This document shows positions 30,451 through 33,458 of a stretch of DNA of 33,458 nucleotides, piece after piece. Position 1 is the stretch's first letter, and the number at the start of each line of letters is the position of its first letter. The notes under the pieces are model-generated. The model was not told the DNA's origin. It worked only from the letters and a program-made list of their open reading frames with translations, and did no database searches. Source of the DNA: SBAX01 sp964646605 (lineage in GTDB: Bacteria; Planctomycetota; Phycisphaerae; UBA1845). The position numbers and the translations under genes are program-made. The stretch spans positions 1 through 33,458 of the forward strand of contig CAZYEX010000152.1 of the NCBI GenBank assembly GCA_964646605.1, in the 5' to 3' direction.

Positions 30451-31299
30451 CTATCGGTTGCCGCCGGGCACCAAACGGTCGTCGGGGTAGCACTCCGGCG
30501 GCGTGCGGAATTGCGGGCCGGTGGGATCCACCTGTTCGATCGGGCTCCACTTGGAAACGCGGAAACGGAGCTGGGCTCCGTTTTCAGGCCATTCCGCGAC
30601 CAGCGTATGCGGCAAGAGCGCGCCGCCCACGGCGACCGCCCGATAATCGTCAAGCCAAGATTCCATCTGCACCACCCCGTGCGGATCGCGGAAGAGCACG
30701 CAGCGGATGAGTCGCGGCGGGGCGCGGTCCAACCAGTATTCCTTGGCGAGATACATGTCGCGGCTGCGGTCCGGAACGATGAAAAGGAATTGCTGGAACT
30801 CCTCGGCGACGCGATGCACGCGAGCGCCGTATTCCGGTCGCGGCTGTTCGGGCACGCCGCCCAACCCGAAGGCTTCGATCAACTGATCCGCACGCACCGG
30901 AACCTCCGGCGGCATTTCCTCGTCCACCCCGTGCGTCCCGCAGAAGTAGGAATCGTCCTCCGCGTTGAAGAACCAGAACCGCTCGACGTTCGACCCCAGC
31001 AGCAGTTTGCGCTCGCCGAAGCTCTTGAGGTCGAAACGCATGTAGCTTGGCGCTAGGTAGAGAAGGACCGCGTCGAGGTGAAAGCTGTGACGACGGCCTT
31101 TGGGATCGGTGATGTGACCGTCGGCGCTTCCCGTGGCTCGGAGGGTCGTGGTGATCTTCGCGGCGTTGGCGTTGACGAGTTCGACCGCCTCACGCGGAGG
31201 CAGTGTCGGGAGGCGGACCGCCGGGCGCGGGGTTTGGCAGCCGGCCAAGAGCAACAGTAGCGGCCAAAGCGCAATCCGCGACCGCAGGACTCTTCCCAT
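30451..31299 (-). CDS. Outer-membrane lipoprotein, LolA/LolB-like appearance
   Basis: The 282-residue product starts at ATG 31299, giving a lipoprotein signal: LRSRIALWPLLLLLAGCQTP with lipobox LAGC. The mature part has beta-strand patterns typical of LolA/LolB-like folds: LRATGSADGHITDPKGRRHS, LDAVLLYLAPSYMRFDLKSF, then LLGSNVERFWFFNAEDDSYF. The remainder includes RCVLFRDPHGVVQMESWLDD, a common end strand of such proteins. No residues prove a lipid-binding role. The upstream frame extension to 31389 lies inside the neighbouring gene and is rejected. It starts 34 bases after the stop of the preceding gene and is probably co-transcribed with it. Confidence 0.78.
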   Translation of the reverse strand: MGRVLRSRIALWPLLLLLAGCQTPRPAVRLPTLPPREAVELVNANAAKITTTLRATGSADGHITDPKGRRHSFHLDAVLLYLAPSYMRFDLKSFGERKLLLGSNVERFWFFNAEDDSYFCGTHGVDEEMPPEVPVRADQLIEAFGLGGVPEQPRPEYGARVHRVAEEFQQFLFIVPDRSRDMYLAKEYWLDRAPPRLIRCVLFRDPHGVVQMESWLDDYRAVAVGGALLPHTLVAEWPENGAQLRFRVSKWSPIEQVDPTGPQFRTPPECYPDDRLVPGGNR

Positions 31300-31333
31300 C
31301 GCGCGCCAGGTAGCCGAGCGGCGGTCCTTCACG

Positions 31334-31870
31334 CTAGACCACGCTTTCCGGTGTGGGGTCGGTTTCGCCGAAAGCGCCGCTCTGACCATGAAGAATGGCG
31401 CTGAGCTGTTCGCTGACCGATGCGATTTGGCCTTCCGTCAGCTTGGGGTCGATGACTAGATGTTCCGTGCGGTCGCTGGACAGGGTCATCCGCCAGACCT
31501 CTTGCCCGCTATCCGTGCTTGACCCCTCGTAACGCAACAACCGCTTGCGCATAAGGATAAGCGCGAGAACGAAGCGGAATTGGCGTCTGGCCGGTTCCGG
31601 GTCGTCCGCCAGGCGAAGGAACAGACTGACCAGGATTTCGTTGTCCACCAGCAGCCGCTTCCGCTTCTCTTTGACCGGTACGCGGGTTTTGAAATGGCAA
31701 TACGAGCCTTCGGGAGGACCCTGCCAACCCTCCAACCCGAAGTCCACGCGACGGAACGACTCGCCGTCCTCGAACAGGACGGTGTAGTACTCCTCGCCCT
31801 CGCGCAGCTCACGACCGGTGGCCGCGCATCGACCCGTGGTCCCTTGGACTTCCCACTCCGGACGGATCAT
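31334..31870 (-). CDS. Conserved hypothetical protein with Cys-containing N-terminal module
   Basis: The 178-residue protein begins MIRPEWEVQGTTGRCAATGR and continues EGEEYYTVLFEDGESFRRVD, then PPEGSYCHFKTRVPVKEK. The two Cys suggest half of a metal site or a disulfide. The second half is helical, with NEILVSLFLRLADDPEPARR and FVLALILMRKRLLRYEG. I recall similar proteins in other planctomycetes next to lipoprotein genes, but no function. GGAGG ten bases upstream supports the ATG at 31870 over an earlier start at 31909. It leads the two-gene operon with the lipoprotein. Confidence 0.75.
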   Translation of the reverse strand: MIRPEWEVQGTTGRCAATGRELREGEEYYTVLFEDGESFRRVDFGLEGWQGPPEGSYCHFKTRVPVKEKRKRLLVDNEILVSLFLRLADDPEPARRQFRFVLALILMRKRLLRYEGSSTDSGQEVWRMTLSSDRTEHLVIDPKLTEGQIASVSEQLSAILHGQSGAFGETDPTPESVV

Positions 31871-32026
31871 GACCCACAGGCCTCCATACCTGGTTGCCCC
31901 GCCTCCCACTGACGGCGAGGCGATCGATCCGCATTGGAAAGTAGACTGCCCCCCGCGTCAACGTGCCTCCCGCCGGCGCGTTGTGAAAAGATGCCGGAAA
32001 GACGATTTCACTTTGTCTCGCATCGT

Positions 32027-32054
32027 TTGCCTTGCCCCGAAAACCGCGTATGCT
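32027..32054 (+). promoter_or_regulatory. Promoter candidate for the L,D-transpeptidase gene
   Basis: TTGCCT (32027-32032) and TATGCT (32049-32054) are 16 bases apart in the gap between divergent genes. Transcription would begin near 32061, about 40 bases before the GTG start. Confidence 0.4.
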
Positions 32055-32100
32055 GGACGGGAGGTTTTGAGGATGAGTGCGGCGGCAAGGAGGCGATCTG

Positions 32101-33174
32101 GTGCGGACACGTCGGCGAAGGCGTAATCGACGAGCCACCGTTGTTTCGGTTCTGCTGGTCTCCGGCGGGGTGGCGTGTGCCTGGTGGATCGACCGCGCTG
32201 GGCGGGCCACGACCGACTTCGACCCCACGCTGACCCTGGCCACGCAATCCCGATCGGTCGTCGATCCGCCGGCGGAGTCGGCGCCGAGTTCGCCGCCCGT
32301 TCGCGCCGCGGACGTTGCCGTACCGGAGCCTACGTCACCAGCCCCCGAGCCTCGTGCGATCGAGCGCCAGGAACGCAGCGCCGCGTCCACGATCGAGACT
32401 CCCGCACCTGAGAACCCGCCCGCACTGGAACAGCTCGCCGCGCTGATCGAACGAGGCCGGCAGGCCCTCGAGGGCGGCGATCTTGTGGCCGCAAGGACGA
32501 TCTGGAATGAGGTTCTGCGCCGCGACCCGAACACGGAGCAAGAGACGTCTCTTCGCGCCGAGCTGGAGCGACTGGCCGCGCAGACCATCCTCTCCTCGCG
32601 GATTCTCGCCGGCGATCCGTTCGTCCAACGGTACGTGATCCAGCCCGGAGATGTGCTGGCCAAGATCGCTGCAGCCGCGAAAGTCACCCCCGATTTGCTG
32701 GCCTCGGTCAACGGCATCGCGGACAAAAATCAGATCCGCGAGGGCCAGGCGATCAAGGTGGTAAGCGGCCCCTTCCGCGCCGTGGTCCACAAGCACAGCT
32801 ACACGCTTGACATCTACTTGGGTGACACCTTCCTCCGTGAGTTCCGCGTCGGACTCGGCGCCGATGACAGCACTCCGACGGGTGAATGGCGGGTGGCGAC
32901 GAAGCTGGTGAATCCCACCTACTACCCGCCGCGGGGCGGGGACATCGTCGCCGCCGACGATCCGAACAATCCGCTCGGTGAACGCTGGATCGGCTTGGTG
33001 GGGGTTTCCGGCAACGCCCTCGACCAGCAGCGCTACGGCATCCACGGCACCAACGAACCCGACAGCATCGGCAAGAACCGCTCCATGGGCTGCATCCGCC
33101 TGCGCAACGAGGACGTGGAACAGCTCTACACCTATCTCGTCGAACAGCATTCGACGGTGTCCGTAACGCCGTGA
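32101..33174 (+). CDS. LysM/YkuD L,D-transpeptidase
   Basis: The 357-residue protein has an Arg-rich N terminus and a membrane anchor or signal segment (about 13-27), a Pro/Ser/Ala-rich linker (40-110), a TPR-like helical part (115-165), a LysM module (about 176-222, YVIQPGDVLAKIAAAAKVTP) and a YkuD domain (about 225-350). The catalytic region reads HGTNEP and then NRSMGCIRL, with His315 and the nucleophile Cys331. Such enzymes form 3-3 cross-links in peptidoglycan or attach proteins to it, outside the cytoplasmic membrane. GTG 32101 is chosen because AAGGAGG lies seven bases upstream; GTG 32077 is the longer alternative. The length and order (LysM, then YkuD) are typical. Confidence 0.92.
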   Translation: MRTRRRRRNRRATVVSVLLVSGGVACAWWIDRAGRATTDFDPTLTLATQSRSVVDPPAESAPSSPPVRAADVAVPEPTSPAPEPRAIERQERSAASTIETPAPENPPALEQLAALIERGRQALEGGDLVAARTIWNEVLRRDPNTEQETSLRAELERLAAQTILSSRILAGDPFVQRYVIQPGDVLAKIAAAAKVTPDLLASVNGIADKNQIREGQAIKVVSGPFRAVVHKHSYTLDIYLGDTFLREFRVGLGADDSTPTGEWRVATKLVNPTYYPPRGGDIVAADDPNNPLGERWIGLVGVSGNALDQQRYGIHGTNEPDSIGKNRSMGCIRLRNEDVEQLYTYLVEQHSTVSVTP

Positions 33175-33401
33175 CGCGTCACCCGGCGGCGGCTGGACGC
33201 GGGGGCCTTTCAATTGTCGGGCTTCCGGGCGTTAGTTGGCGGTGTTGCACTCGTGGACGAGCCGCCAGGGGCACCCGATGCATCGCTCTTCGGAGAATCG
33301 ACAGGCCCTGTCACTTCCCCGATGACGGTTGCCCTGCCCGCCATCCCGACGCATAATTCCTGCGAGGCTGGAACCAATTCCCAGCCGACGGAGACGATCC
33401 C

Positions 33402-33458
33402 ATGACTGAGTCTCGTCCCAACGATGATTCCCCGCGTTCACCCCCTGCGGAAACCGCC
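33402..33458 (+). CDS. Start of a further gene, cut by the window edge
   Basis: The ATG at 33402 follows GGAGA by eight bases and opens MTESRPNDDSPRSPPAETA, a polar, Pro/Ser-rich start that runs off the window. The family cannot be named from 19 residues. The 227-base gap after the transpeptidase gene shows no other gene; a GTGACGCGTCAC palindrome overlaps that gene's stop codon. Confidence 0.5.
   Translation, partial: MTESRPNDDSPRSPPAETA

Overview
The window is GC-rich bacterial chromosomal DNA, most likely from a member of the Planctomycetota (perhaps a Phycisphaerae-like lineage, probably an environmental genome). This is inferred from gene content: a YdjY-type protein, a zinc-ribbon membrane protein with a C-x2-C-x-Y-D-L-R-G start, cohesin/dockerin-like secreted proteins, a C-terminal tail resembling IPTL/PEP-type sorting signals, and noncoding DNA built from GGATGT/ACATCC repeats. 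I saw no rRNA, tRNA, CRISPR array or insertion-sequence transposase.

Layout. (1) 102-1446, minus strand: a zinc-ribbon membrane protein, a small protein and a PIN-domain protein that look like a toxin-antitoxin-type pair. The PIN gene has a one-base frameshift, and the pair lies between two copies of a 54-bp direct repeat. (2) 1450-11215, minus strand: a five-gene type IV pilus / type II secretion-like cluster. It runs from a PilM-PilN-like fusion through a PilO-like bitopic protein and a second bitopic protein to a large TPR/coiled-coil secretin and a YdjY-type exported protein. (3) 11308-11890, plus: the decayed remnant of a tRNA methylthiotransferase gene (mtaB-like). (4) 11994-13148: a secreted Cys-rich protein with a C-terminal anchor, followed by a tandem hairpin repeat. 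(5) 13360-16791, minus: a FixL/FixJ-like two-component pair with four PAS domains, and an all-alpha dUTPase-like enzyme. (6) 17087-22813, plus: a YceI-like exported protein, a prenyltransferase/terpene-cyclase-repeat protein overlapping an acidic hypothetical protein, a VOC-fold protein, and two paralogous dockerin-like secreted proteins with a shared Cys-containing C-terminus. (7) 22906-27201, minus: an ExeA/GspA-type AAA+ ATPase joined to about 1,100 residues of coiled coil, with a ten-base G tract near the Walker A motif. (8) 27398-30450: an accessory patch with a frameshifted gene carrying an in-frame copy of a dispersed palindromic element, a SnoaL-like lipoprotein candidate, a DinB-like enzyme with a membrane protein, and a repeat-rich noncoding stretch holding a second copy of the element. 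(9) 30451-33458: a lipoprotein, a conserved hypothetical protein, a LysM/YkuD L,D-transpeptidase and the first codons of another gene.

How they may work together. The PilM/N, PilO-like and secretin genes have the order and topology of the alignment subcomplex plus outer-membrane pore of a pilus or type II secretion machine. No motor ATPase, polytopic platform protein or pilin lies in the window, so the machine must be completed elsewhere. The ExeA/GspA-like ATPase could help place such a machine through the peptidoglycan and the L,D-transpeptidase could remodel that wall, but both links are inference. Single-base frameshifts occur in three loci (PIN, mtaB remnant, 27551 gene), so either real decay or indel errors in the assembly should be considered.
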